Source: a bacterium
GTDB taxonomy: Bacteria; Patescibacteriota; Minisyncoccia; Phycocordibacterales; UBA2100
NCBI GenBank assembly: GCA_030674455.1
Contig: JAUSGQ010000028.1
Location: forward strand, 1 to 55,498
Direction: 5' to 3'
Length of the DNA: 55,498 nucleotides
The stretch's first letter is position 1, and each line of letters opens with the position of its first letter. The translations under genes and the position numbers were made by a program. The notes under the pieces were generated by a model that was not told the DNA's origin, did not search any database, and was given only the letters and a program-made list of their open reading frames with translations. Positions 1-8,831 of this stretch are shown here, piece after piece.

Positions 1-255
1 AGAAAATGGGGTCAGCCACCATTCTTTCAGAAATTATGGCAGTCACTTGGGGGTGAAACCCCCAAGTAGTCTCTAGCACCCAACACATCGCGGTGGCGAA
101 GCCACCGCGATGATGTTCGTCTTAAATTTTCTCAATAGAAAGCCCATGAACGCGCCTGAAGTCGCGCGTATTGCGGGTGACAAGCGTTGTTCCAGTGAAC
201 GGGGGGTAACGGGGTAACGGGGACAGGCACAGTTTTTGCATGATATGATGTCTAT

Positions 256-354
256 ATGGCACGATCCGCCCGTACCGACATCGGAAACATTCCGTACCAT
301 GTTCTGAATAGGGCTGTAGGTAGATTTAAGATATTTTCAACACCGAGTGTTTGA
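256..354 (+). pseudogene. Truncated N-terminus of a REP-associated (Y1/IS200-like) transposase
   Basis: ATG at 256 reads MARSARTDIGNIPYHVLNRAVGRFKIFSTPSV*, which resembles the start of RAYT-type transposases (YHVxNRxxGR), then stops; no downstream HUH region is present. Confidence 0.6.
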
Positions 355-574
355 CGATATAGGATATCCACTAAATACTACGACCGTGGGAGTTTGCGGA
401 TATGGTGGTGGTCTCCAAAACACAATAAGGAAAAGTTGTCAGGAAACTTATTCACCCCACTTAGGGGTTTCACCCCTAAGTGAGTGTTATCTGCGAGACT
501 TAATCCCTAGTGAGCATTTGATTGCCGGATGTGTATGTTGTATGTCTCATGGGGTATACTATTATCTCCACCAT

Positions 575-1831
575 ATGCGGCAATCTCAACTCTTCACCAA
601 GACTCGAAAATCTGCTCCCAAAGACGAGGTCACAAAAAATGCCCAGCTTCTGATTCGTGCCGGATACATTCATAAAGAAATGGCGGGAGTCTATGACTAC
701 CTGCCGCTTGGGTTTCGGGTGATTGAAAATATACGAAAGATAATCCGCGAGGAGATGAATGCTATCGGCGGGCAGGAAGTTTCTCTTTCCGCCCTGCAGG
801 ATCCCGAGATTTGGAAAGCCACCGACCGCTGGGATGATTCGAATGTGGATGTGTGGTTCAAGACAAAATTAAAGAACGACACAGAGCTCGGCCTTGGCTG
901 CACGCACGAAGAGCCGATGGCGCGGATGATGCGCGAACATGTGAATTCCTACCGCGACCTGCCCCGCTATACGTATCAATTCCAGACCAAGTTTAGGAAC
1001 GAACTGCGCGCGAAATCGGGCATCATGCGCGGAAGGGAGTTCCTGATGAAAGACATGTATTCGTTCAGCCGAAATCAGGAAGAGCTGGACGCGTTTTATG
1101 ACAAAGCGATACAGGCCTACAAAAATGTATTCAAGCGTGCCGGTATCGGCGAGAAGACGTATCTCACGTTCGCTTCGGGCGGGATGTTCAGCAAATTCAG
1201 CCATGAATTCCAGACGCTGTGCGATGCGGGAGAGGATAAAATTTATCTTGATAAAGAAAAGAACATTGCCGTAAACGAAGGCATGATGCAGGACGAGATT
1301 TTGGCGAGCCTCGGCGTCAAGCGCGAATCGCTAGTTGAATCTAAGTCAATCGAAGTCGGGAATATATTCAAATTCGGAACTCGGTACACATCCGAACTCG
1401 GCGTTACGTTCAAAGACGAAAGCGGCAACGAAGTTCCGGTCGTTTTTGGCGCCTATGGCATAGGGCTTAGCCGGCTCATGGGTACTATCGTGGAGCTATT
1501 GTCCGACGAAAAGGGGATTGTCTGGCCGAATGAAGTCGCGCCCTATCAAGCGCACATCATTTCAATCTCGGGCGGAAACAAAGATGTGGTCGCGGAGGCG
1601 GACAATCTATACAATCTGCTTACGGAGCACGGAATCGAGACTCTCTATGATGACCGCGATTTGCGAGCCGGAGAGAAATTTGCGGATTCGGATTTGATCG
1701 GAATTCCAACGCGGCTCGTAGTATCGGAGAAGACTCTTTCTGCCGGTGGCGTGGAAGTAGTTTCCCGAAATGGCGGAGGAACGACACTTGTGCCGGAAAG
1801 CGCTATAATCGACAGTCTCGTAGAGAAATAA
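575..1831 (+). CDS. proS: Prolyl-tRNA synthetase (short form)
   Basis: MRQSQLFTKTRKSAPKDEVTKNAQLLIRAGYIHKEMAGVYDYLPLGFRV; class II motifs and a C-terminal anticodon-binding domain. The ORF is open from 347 but homology appears to begin near 575. Confidence 0.93.
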   Translation: MRQSQLFTKTRKSAPKDEVTKNAQLLIRAGYIHKEMAGVYDYLPLGFRVIENIRKIIREEMNAIGGQEVSLSALQDPEIWKATDRWDDSNVDVWFKTKLKNDTELGLGCTHEEPMARMMREHVNSYRDLPRYTYQFQTKFRNELRAKSGIMRGREFLMKDMYSFSRNQEELDAFYDKAIQAYKNVFKRAGIGEKTYLTFASGGMFSKFSHEFQTLCDAGEDKIYLDKEKNIAVNEGMMQDEILASLGVKRESLVESKSIEVGNIFKFGTRYTSELGVTFKDESGNEVPVVFGAYGIGLSRLMGTIVELLSDEKGIVWPNEVAPYQAHIISISGGNKDVVAEADNLYNLLTEHGIETLYDDRDLRAGEKFADSDLIGIPTRLVVSEKTLSAGGVEVVSRNGGGTTLVPESAIIDSLVEK

Positions 1832-1972
1832 GGAGCGAAGCGACTATATTTCTCACGACCCAGCATTAATTTTGAAACTTGCGATAAATATGCAAAACTA
1901 CATCTCCCAATCAATGACTGACGTTTTGGCAATGAATTCTGAAGCTCAAAATTGGTGCTGGGTAGGAAAATA

Positions 1973-3064
1973 ATGAATATTATGGCAAGCCTATTTGAAA
2001 CTGTAAATAATTACAAGGAGCGCATCCTTCAGTATTTTTCCAATGACATCGGAATTGATTTGGGGACAGCGAACACTCTCGTGTACGTCAAAGGGCGCGG
2101 TATTGTCATCAATGAGCCGTCAATTGTCGCGGTAAACCAGAAGACGGGGAAAGTTGTCGCCGTAGGAATGCAGGCAAAAGAAATGCTCGGCCGGACTCCG
2201 CCGCACATCACGGCGGTGCAGCCGGTCATAGACGGTGTAATCTCCGATTTCGAGGTTACTTCTGAAATGCTCGCGTATCTAATAAACAAGGCGCAAGCGG
2301 GACATACCAAATTCCTCGGCCCGCGTGTCGTCATCGGAGTTCCATCCGGAATCACATCAGTCGAAGTGCGAGCTGTGCGCGACGCAGCGCGGGATGCAGG
2401 GGCGAGAGAGGTACACATCGTCGAAGAACCGATGGCCGCGGCCATAGGAATTGAACTACCGGTGCATGAGCCGACCGGAAGCATGGTCATAGACATCGGC
2501 GGCGGCACGACGGATATCGGCATAATCGCTTTGGGCGGTCTCGTGAACGCAAAGAATGTCCGCGTCGCGGGGGACAGATTTAATACGGATATCATCGGAC
2601 ATGCGCGCAACGAATTCAAAATCCTTATCGGCGTGAAAAGCGCGGAAGAGATAAAAATCTCGGTCGCCTCTGTGACTCCCGGAAGAGAACGGCTCGAGGC
2701 CATCGCCCGCGGGCGGGATTTAGTCACGGGTCTTCCGCGAGAAATGATAGTTACCGACCAGGATGTACGCAACGCGATAGGGCACTCCATTGAAGAGCTC
2801 GTGGAGGCGGTGAAAGAAGTTCTGGAAACAACACAGCCGGAAATCGTTGCCGATGTGATGCAGAGAGGAATTTATCTTGCGGGCGGCGGAGCTTTGATAC
2901 GCGGACTTCCTCAATTCCTGAACGCGACGCTCGGCGTGCCTGTAATGGTGGCCGCCGACCCGCTCACGGCAGTTGTCCGCGGTACGAGCATTATTCTTGA
3001 TGATTTAGAACTTTATCGCGAGGCGCTCTTGCGAAGCGACGATGAACTTGTTCCGACGGAATAA
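1973..3064 (+). CDS. mreB: Rod shape-determining protein MreB
   Basis: IGIDLGTANTLVYVKGRGIVINEPSIVAV and GGGTTDIG actin-like motifs. Confidence 0.96.
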   Translation: MNIMASLFETVNNYKERILQYFSNDIGIDLGTANTLVYVKGRGIVINEPSIVAVNQKTGKVVAVGMQAKEMLGRTPPHITAVQPVIDGVISDFEVTSEMLAYLINKAQAGHTKFLGPRVVIGVPSGITSVEVRAVRDAARDAGAREVHIVEEPMAAAIGIELPVHEPTGSMVIDIGGGTTDIGIIALGGLVNAKNVRVAGDRFNTDIIGHARNEFKILIGVKSAEEIKISVASVTPGRERLEAIARGRDLVTGLPREMIVTDQDVRNAIGHSIEELVEAVKEVLETTQPEIVADVMQRGIYLAGGGALIRGLPQFLNATLGVPVMVAADPLTAVVRGTSIILDDLELYREALLRSDDELVPTE

Positions 3065-3860
3065 CACCCTGCAAGGCAGATGGCCTACCCGCACAGGGAG
3101 AAAAAGCATTTTTATAGCTACGCTCATAGTATGCGCTCTTATTGTCTTTGACGCGCTTTCTGGCGGCTCAGTGCGCTCGCTTGTTCGGCATGCGGGCGCA
3201 ACTATGTGGAGCGCGGGTGTTTCAGTCGGAAATTCGATTTTCGGAAGCGGGCTCTTCACGACGCGCCGCGCTCTCATTGCAGAAAATGCATCACTCTCCG
3301 AACAGATAGCGCAATTTCAGGAACAAGCCGCGGCATACAGAGTACTGCAGGCGGAAAACAACACTCTCCGAGACATGCTCAATGTGGCGGAAATACAGCG
3401 CGGCCAAAATAGGGATGCGGGGATTACCGCGCCGATAATTTCTTCGTTTCGCGCTTCTCCATACGGGACGTTTCAGATAGGAGCCGGTACAGCCGATTCC
3501 GTTGCTCCGGGAAATCTTGTTCTGAGCGCAGAGAATTTCGTCATCGGTAGGATTGAGACGGCAGACGCAAACTCATCGCTTGCGAGGGAAATTTTCGCGC
3601 CTAACATTTCCACCGATGCGGTCCTTCACGGAGTCGGAGTCGCAGTATTAGGACAGGGTGGAGGGAACGCCCGGACAGACGTCCCGCGGCAAACCGATGT
3701 CTCGCTCGGAGACCCTGTTGTTTCCGCTCCCCTTGGCTCGCGCGCCATTGGCGTTGTGGGCAAGGTGACAGAGGATTCCGGAGATGCCTATAAGCGTGTG
3801 CAGATATATCTTCCGGTAAACCTTTCCGTTCTGCAGTTTGTGTATGTCGTCAAAAAGTGA
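3042..3860 (+). CDS. mreC: Rod shape-determining protein MreC
   Basis: N-terminal TM segment, coiled coil, C-terminal beta domain; position directly after mreB. Confidence 0.88.
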   Translation: MNLFRRNNTLQGRWPTRTGRKSIFIATLIVCALIVFDALSGGSVRSLVRHAGATMWSAGVSVGNSIFGSGLFTTRRALIAENASLSEQIAQFQEQAAAYRVLQAENNTLRDMLNVAEIQRGQNRDAGITAPIISSFRASPYGTFQIGAGTADSVAPGNLVLSAENFVIGRIETADANSSLAREIFAPNISTDAVLHGVGVAVLGQGGGNARTDVPRQTDVSLGDPVVSAPLGSRAIGVVGKVTEDSGDAYKRVQIYLPVNLSVLQFVYVVKK

Positions 3861-3989
3861 AGTACCAATCTATAAATGGATTCCAATCTACAAATAACTA
3901 CGAATAGAATTCCAGAGGTGAGTCCTCGGCACTGCGAGGTCTCTCCTCGGGAATTTGCCCCTATTGATAGCTAGTAAATTGAAAATTCT

Positions 3990-4247
3990 ATGTCTCGCAT
4001 ATTTCGTCCAACTTTGGCCATCGTCGGGACTCTCGCTGCGATATTTGCGCCGCCATGGGTGACCATTCTTTGCATGGGAGTGTTGGCATTTCGCTATCCG
4101 GCGTGGGAAGTTCTTTTCATCGGCCTACTTACGGATTTTCTTTGGATTCCGCCGGGTCTATTACATCCGCTTCCCATTTTTACCATCGCGGCATTTATTC
4201 TCGTGTGGGGGCTTGAGCCATTGCGAAAAGAATTCCTGTTTTCTTAA
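3990..4247 (+). CDS. Small membrane protein in the mreD position
   Basis: 85 aa, hydrophobic, between mreC and a PBP2 gene; family not identifiable by eye. Confidence 0.6.
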   Translation: MSRIFRPTLAIVGTLAAIFAPPWVTILCMGVLAFRYPAWEVLFIGLLTDFLWIPPGLLHPLPIFTIAAFILVWGLEPLRKEFLFS

Positions 4248-4254
4248 CAAGTTT

Positions 4255-4292
4255 CTAGCAGTCAGACTGCTAAATGGCAGTCTGACTGCTAG
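4255..4292. repeat. Long hairpin CTAGCAGTCAGACTGC-taaatg-GCAGTCTGACTGCTAG
   Basis: 16-bp perfect inverted repeat with a 6-nt loop; each arm itself contains a palindrome. Confidence 0.85.
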
Positions 4293-4318
4293 TGTTTGCA
4301 AAATGATATAGTAACAAA

Positions 4319-6106
4319 ATGACCTGGTTCAGAACGCGCAGAAAACGAACATACGAAATCGCTCCGGACGAGATATTTCTCGATTCTTCTAATCTTCCGA
4401 GCCATAACGAACGCCAGTTCGAAGGCCGCGTCGACCACCCGGTTTCGGGAAGAGCCATTTGGAGCGTTGGCATCGCTTTTTTTGTCCTGGCCTCCGTATT
4501 TACGGCGCGCGCATACAGTTTGCAGATATCACAGGGAGAAAATTTCACCAACATTTCGCGAAATAATCGCTTGGACAAGTCTCTCATATTCGCGATGCGC
4601 GGAATTATTTACGACAGGACGGGACGCGAACTGGCGTGGAACGAATCTGCCCCGTCGGTTCGCGCCGATGTCGCGATAGATTCCGCCACATCGTCGGTAT
4701 TCGCGCTTCGCAAATACAGCTCTCTTCCCGGACTCTCTCACCTCATAGGATTTGTCCGGTATCCCAAGGCGGACGCCAATGGAACATGGTGGCGTGAAGA
4801 CTATGCAGGCATTTCAGGCGTAGAGCTTTCTTTTGACGACGTTCTTAAAGGCACCAACGGCAGTACGATGCGAGAGACTGACGCGCGCGCGCACGTCGTG
4901 CGGGAAAATCTTGTCGCGCTGCCGCAAAATGGCGCCGACATAAAGCTCTCGATAGACGCGGGAGTACAAAGCGAGCTCTACAAAATGCTTTCAGCGCATG
5001 CGGCCGCCAACAGATTTAACGGCGGAGCATCGGTCATCATGGATGTGCAGACCGGAGAAATTCTCGCGCTCGCAAGTTTCCCCGAGTACGACCACACAGC
5101 GTTTACCGAAGGCAACGCGCGCGCTGTCCGCGATGCGATTAATAATCCGCGCACGCCGATGCTCAATCGTGCTGTTGCCGGCGCGTACACTCCCGGCTCC
5201 ATTGTGAAGCCGATTTTCGCAGCCGCCGCGCTCAAGGAAGGCATTATTAGTCCGGACAAACAAATTCTATCAACGGGAGCGATAAAAATCCCGAATCCGT
5301 ACGACCCGGAACATCCTTCTGTATTCAGGGACTGGGCAGTGCATGGATTGGTAGACATGCGCACCGCACTTGCTGTTTCGTCAGACGAATATTTTTATAC
5401 GATAGGCGGCGGCTATGCCGGACAGAAAGGGTTAGGCGTTAACCTCCTTGACCAGTATGCGCGCGCCTTTGGGCTTTCCGCTCCTACCGGAATCGCGCTT
5501 GTGGGTGAAGTTTCGGGAGTTATTCCGACGCCTGCGTGGAAAGAGTCTGTCTTCGGCACGGACGACCCGTGGCGAATTGGAGACACCTACCACACGGCAA
5601 TCGGGCAATACGGATTCCAGATAACGCCAATACAGGCGGTGAGATATGTTTCTGCCATTGCAAACGGCGGAAAGCTCCTTACGCCGCAATTGCTCGCTCG
5701 CCCCGTTAGAAGTCAGACGTCCGATAGTAACGCAAAAATCCCCGAAACTTCTAACGGGGCGGGTTCAACGCCGGAATATACCGAAGTGGGTATTCCTGAT
5801 GAATATTTGCAGGTGGTGCGCGAAGGGATGCGATTGGCTGTGACGTCGACGCGCAAAGATGCGACGGTAAAATTCTTTAATATCGGCGGAATTCATATAG
5901 CGGCAAAAACGGGAACGGCGCAGACAGGAGCCAAAAACGAATCCATGAACTCGTGGTCAATCGGTTTTTGGCCATCGGAGAACCCGCGTTTTGCGTACGC
6001 CACCGTTCTTGAAAAGGCTCCGGCAGGAACGCTCGCGGGCGCTGCCCCGGCGATGCTCCCATTTTTCCGGTGGCTTATGGTTCATAGACCGGAATACATA
6101 TATTAG
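4319..6106 (+). CDS. mrdA: Penicillin-binding protein 2 (transpeptidase)
   Basis: Single TM, PBP dimerisation region, AGAYTPGSIVKP and AAKTGTAQTG transpeptidase motifs; mre cluster context. Confidence 0.9.
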   Translation: MTWFRTRRKRTYEIAPDEIFLDSSNLPSHNERQFEGRVDHPVSGRAIWSVGIAFFVLASVFTARAYSLQISQGENFTNISRNNRLDKSLIFAMRGIIYDRTGRELAWNESAPSVRADVAIDSATSSVFALRKYSSLPGLSHLIGFVRYPKADANGTWWREDYAGISGVELSFDDVLKGTNGSTMRETDARAHVVRENLVALPQNGADIKLSIDAGVQSELYKMLSAHAAANRFNGGASVIMDVQTGEILALASFPEYDHTAFTEGNARAVRDAINNPRTPMLNRAVAGAYTPGSIVKPIFAAAALKEGIISPDKQILSTGAIKIPNPYDPEHPSVFRDWAVHGLVDMRTALAVSSDEYFYTIGGGYAGQKGLGVNLLDQYARAFGLSAPTGIALVGEVSGVIPTPAWKESVFGTDDPWRIGDTYHTAIGQYGFQITPIQAVRYVSAIANGGKLLTPQLLARPVRSQTSDSNAKIPETSNGAGSTPEYTEVGIPDEYLQVVREGMRLAVTSTRKDATVKFFNIGGIHIAAKTGTAQTGAKNESMNSWSIGFWPSENPRFAYATVLEKAPAGTLAGAAPAMLPFFRWLMVHRPEYIY

Positions 6107-6243
6107 GTGATAGGGAATAGGGTGTAGGTGATAGTAAATGCACATTACGTACGATTTTCTTTCCCTAAAACCTATAACCTAAAACCTAGAACCTGTTTGC
6201 GCCTTGCTCTTGCAATCGCAAACTGTATAATGCTGCGCACAAT

Positions 6244-6711
6244 ATGAATGATGAAACAAATTACTTGAGCAAAGAGAAGTTTGATGAATTTACAAAAGAG
6301 CTCGAGCATTTAAAAACGGTTCGCAGACGCGAAATTGCCGAGCAGTTGGAATACGCCCGTTCATTGGGCGATTTGTCTGAGAATGCGGAGTATGAGGAAG
6401 CGCGGAATCTTCAGGCCGCGACGGAAGACCGCATTCGCAATATAGAAGAAAGCCTCGCGCGTGCGCGAATCATAGAGCATCCGAAGGGAAACATAGTCTC
6501 TTTGGGCAATTTTGTGACTATCCAAAAACAGGGTGAAAAGGAGGAGCACACTTATGAGATTGTCGGCTCTGCGGAAGCCAACATGCAGGAACACAAAATC
6601 TCTCATCTCTCTCCACTTGGTTCGTCATTGATGGGGAAAAAGAAAAGCGAAGTTTTCTCATTTGAAACTCCAAAGGGTGCGCAGAAGTATAAAATCGTAA
6701 ATATTAAGTAG
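6244..6711 (+). CDS. greA: Transcription elongation factor GreA
   Basis: LSKEKFDEFTKELEHLKTVRRREIAEQLEYARSLGDLSENAEYEEARN. Confidence 0.95.
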   Translation: MNDETNYLSKEKFDEFTKELEHLKTVRRREIAEQLEYARSLGDLSENAEYEEARNLQAATEDRIRNIEESLARARIIEHPKGNIVSLGNFVTIQKQGEKEEHTYEIVGSAEANMQEHKISHLSPLGSSLMGKKKSEVFSFETPKGAQKYKIVNIK

Positions 6712-6726
6712 TCCATTGGTTGCTTG

Positions 6727-6763
6727 CGCAAAATGGCCAGAAATAATTTCTGGCCATTTTGCG
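6727..6763. terminator. Bidirectional intrinsic terminator
   Basis: CGCAAAATGGCCAGAAA-TAA-TTTCTGGCCATTTTGCG, between converging greA and a tRNA cluster. Confidence 0.75.
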
Positions 6764-6767
6764 GTTG

Positions 6768-6912
6768 GTGGACCCAGGGAGAATCGGTCAGGCGTTCCGC
6801 GTGCGCCGTCGCGCACGCGGCCGCACGACCCTAGCTCGCGGCTGCGCCTTCTGGCTCGGCATCGCTCCGCTTTTCGATTCCCCACAGAAGCGCATAAATG
6901 CGCTTCTTCCTT
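6768..6912 (-). repeat. tRNA-3'-end-associated structured unit, Ala copy 2
   Basis: Ends with a degenerate copy of the tRNA-Ala 3' end (gtggacccagggagaatc). Contains the GACG-loop hairpin 6797-6820 (perfect 10 bp stem), the AGAA-loop hairpin near 6846-6855, and T-arm complement near 6873-6883. Confidence 0.8.
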
Positions 6913-7085
6913 GTGGACCTGGGGGGAATCGGTCAAGCGCTCGGAATTTTGCCGTCGCAAAAATTCCTCCGCCTGACCACGCTCGCGCATCCCCATCTGC
7001 TGATGGGGCGCCAGCGCTCGCTTTCGATTCCCCCCAACTCCAAAAACCACACACCGCCAGAGACATGCTCTGGCGGTGGCAGTTT
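6913..7085 (-). repeat. tRNA-3'-end-associated structured unit, Ala copy 1
   Basis: Plus-strand gtggacctggggggaatcg at 6913 is an exact copy of the tRNA-Ala 3' end at 7088. Hairpins at 6943-6967 (GACG loop) and 6991-7008 (AGCA loop); T-arm complement at 7023-7035. Confidence 0.85.
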
Positions 7086-7159
7086 TGGTGGACCTGGGGG
7101 GAATCGAACCCCCGCTTGCGCAATGCGAATGCGCCGTTATACCACTTAACTACAGGCCC
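7086..7159 (-). tRNA. tRNA-Ala(CGC)
   Basis: Minus strand GGGCCTG-TA-GTTA...GCGCA-TTCGCAT-TGCGC...GGGGGTTCGATTCCCCC-CAGGTCC-A with encoded CCA; complete cloverleaf. Confidence 0.93.
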
Positions 7160-7191
7160 TCTCGAGAACTGAAAGAATATACCATATTTTG

Positions 7192-7263
7192 TCGGGATAC
7201 TGGGAGTCGGACCCAGCGTCTCATGCACCCCATGCATGCGTGTTGCCGCTACACTATACCCCG
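7192..7263 (-). tRNA. tRNA-Pro(GGG)
   Basis: Minus strand CGGGGTA...CATGC-ATGGGGT-GCATG...CTGGG-TCCGACT-CCCAG-TATCCCG-A. Confidence 0.92.
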
Positions 7264-7338
7264 ATGCACGAAAAGGGGTCGCAAGTGTTGCGCGCAATCC
7301 TGTTCGCGTGTACCAATTATTACCATGAACATCAGCAT

Positions 7339-8211
7339 TCACAAAAGTGTCTTAAATTTGTCAGCGAGCTTTATAGCAGGATAAATATCTACGGGATAAA
7401 TTTCAATAAGTTGGATGTTATGTTTCTCGCAAAGTTTCCGTTTCTCCTGAATTGATCGGTCATACCGCGGGCTATCATTCGCCAAACCAAAGTACTCAAT
7501 AAAAACATTCTTTTTGATACTCCAGTCCGCCTTATGCCCGGTACCCGGATAGGGGGCATTACGGAGGTGTGAAATATTGTTTTTAGTTAGCCAGTCATCA
7601 ACAATTGCTTCAGAAACTGAATCGCATTTATGCCCATCTACAGCAACGGTACTAGTTCGCTTATACATGCGTTGGTTGTGAGAGCGATGCGGGACTAGCC
7701 CTGCTTTATTGATGGCTACGTTCCATGAGCCGAAAGCATATATACATGCCTCTGCAATTCGCCCAGCTTCACGCTTCGCGGGAGTGCGACCAAGTTGCGT
7801 AGCCAGAAGCTTAAGCTTGGCAACAAGTTCGGCGGGATCTGTCCTCCGCGCAATCTGACGACATTCGCTGGAGCAATACTTCAGCCACCCTGTGACGTGA
7901 TTCCTGCACTGCACACCCGCACAGATTCTGAACCCCGGTCCTCGTTTTGGGAATTTTTGATTATTGATATGCGCCGCACAGCTCTGCGAACAGAAACTTT
8001 GGATTACTTTTCGCGTTTCATGCGGCGAGCGATGAATTTGTTTATTGCAATCAGGATTTCCGCATTGCAATGCTTTGCTTCTCACCATGGAATTGACCAT
8101 GCACGCTTTGGAACAGTACTGTTTCCATCCGAATTTACGCGCCTCATTGACTCGTCCCTGCGGACGCAAGAATCTTTTCTTACACAAAGCACAGCGCACT
8201 TTGGTATACAT
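7339..8211 (-). CDS. Zinc-finger protein with homing-endonuclease-associated repeat and C-terminal endonuclease-like domain
   Basis: CxxC zinc knuckles, an HNH_repeat-like segment (LLATQLGRTPAKREAGRIAEACIYAFGSWNVAINKAGL) and a C-terminal segment KADWSIKKNVFIEYFGLAND..YDRSIQEKRKLCEKHNIQLIEIYP resembling Vsr/DUF559-type nuclease folds. Confidence 0.65.
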   Translation of the reverse strand: MYTKVRCALCKKRFLRPQGRVNEARKFGWKQYCSKACMVNSMVRSKALQCGNPDCNKQIHRSPHETRKVIQSFCSQSCAAHINNQKFPKRGPGFRICAGVQCRNHVTGWLKYCSSECRQIARRTDPAELVAKLKLLATQLGRTPAKREAGRIAEACIYAFGSWNVAINKAGLVPHRSHNQRMYKRTSTVAVDGHKCDSVSEAIVDDWLTKNNISHLRNAPYPGTGHKADWSIKKNVFIEYFGLANDSPRYDRSIQEKRKLCEKHNIQLIEIYPVDIYPAIKLADKFKTLL

Positions 8212-8303
8212 AATGCGACAATGATATCACGGAATTCGGGTCGAGCTGATTCGAATCCATACGGGAACCACCATCATTGCCTGTCAGCGACCTCTGTTTC
8301 TTG

Positions 8304-8374
8304 TCGGGATGCCGAGAATTGCACTCGGGCTACATGCTCCCGAAGCATGCGTGCTACTTTTACACCACACCCCG
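8304..8374 (-). tRNA. tRNA-Pro(CGG)
   Basis: Minus strand CGGGGTG...CATGC-TTCGGGA-GCATG...CCGAG-TGCAATT-CTCGG-CATCCCG-A. Confidence 0.88.
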
Positions 8375-8395
8375 AAACCTTATCGGAATCCGATG

Positions 8396-8566
8396 ATTCC
8401 GTGTGCACCTTGTAGGGATCTCCCGCGACTCAAAGCTCGCCGTCGCTCGCTTTGGTCTGGGCACCGCCTCGCGATTTTGCCTGCTGGCAAAACATCGCTC
8501 CGGCGTTCTCACCCTAACACACAGCGCGCAGGCGCTGTGCTCAAGTTGCAACGGAATTGTTTCGCA
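8396..8566 (-). repeat. tRNA-3'-end-associated structured unit, Val copy
   Basis: attccgtgtgcaccttgtagggatc occurs identically at 8396-8420 and 8567-8591 (tRNA-Val 3' end). Hairpins at 8431-8454 (GACG loop) and 8475-8492 (TTTTGCC-AGCA-GGCAAAA on the minus strand). Confidence 0.85.
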
Positions 8567-8574
8567 ATTCCGTG

Positions 8575-8646
8575 TGCACCTTGTAGGGATCGAACCTACG
8601 GCCTTTCCGATGTGAACGGAACGCTCTACCACTGAGCTAAAGGTGC
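8575..8646 (-). tRNA. tRNA-Val(CAC)
   Basis: Minus strand GCACCTT-TA-GCTCAGTGGTAGAGC-G-TTCCG-TTCACAT-CGGAA...GTAGG-TTCGATC-CCTAC-AAGGTGC-A. Confidence 0.94.
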
Positions 8647-8831
8647 CCTCCTATGCTCCGATTTACATCGGAGCTTCGAAGGGCAAGCAGTGATCGGATT
8701 GACCACATCTCGCCCGCCGAAGCTCTTATGCAATTTGAGCGAAGGCGGGAGCTAAGGGTGCGTGAAAAGATTATACTTTCATGGTAATCTAAAAGCTATA
8801 CCCTAGTCGCTATACGCTAATCGCTACCTCT

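Noticed and set aside
2029-2790. Long antisense ORF (253 aa) opposite mreB
   Set aside because: Shadow ORF of a strongly conserved gene; composition is Ser/Thr/Pro-rich as expected from antisense codon bias.
6100-6195. Short motif runs such as ccctaaaacctataacctaaaacctagaacct (also at 12778 and 41329)
   Set aside because: Low-complexity intergenic repeats with no clear structure; noted but not interpretable here.
6768-7085. Considered a CRISPR array because of repeated tRNA-like 19-25-mers
   Set aside because: Repeats are copies of a tRNA end with long structured, related spacers and no cas genes; not a CRISPR.
6716-7384. Overlapping ORFs on both strands (for example 6759-7172 and 6788-7342)
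   Set aside because: They run through tRNA genes and the structured units; repeated peptides such as VDLGGIE are translations of the tRNA T-arm.
8226-8300. T-loop-like sequence gattcgaatcc downstream of tRNA-Pro(CGG)
   Set aside because: No convincing stems or acceptor; possibly a decayed unit, but too weak to annotate.
8396-8566. Considered integron attC sites because of tRNA-adjacent paired hairpins
   Set aside because: No GTTRRRY/RYYYAAC core sites and no integron-type tyrosine recombinase in the window.
8309-8635. ORFs across 8309-8635 and 8360-8632
   Set aside because: Overlap tRNA-Pro, tRNA-Val and the structured unit; no protein-like conservation.
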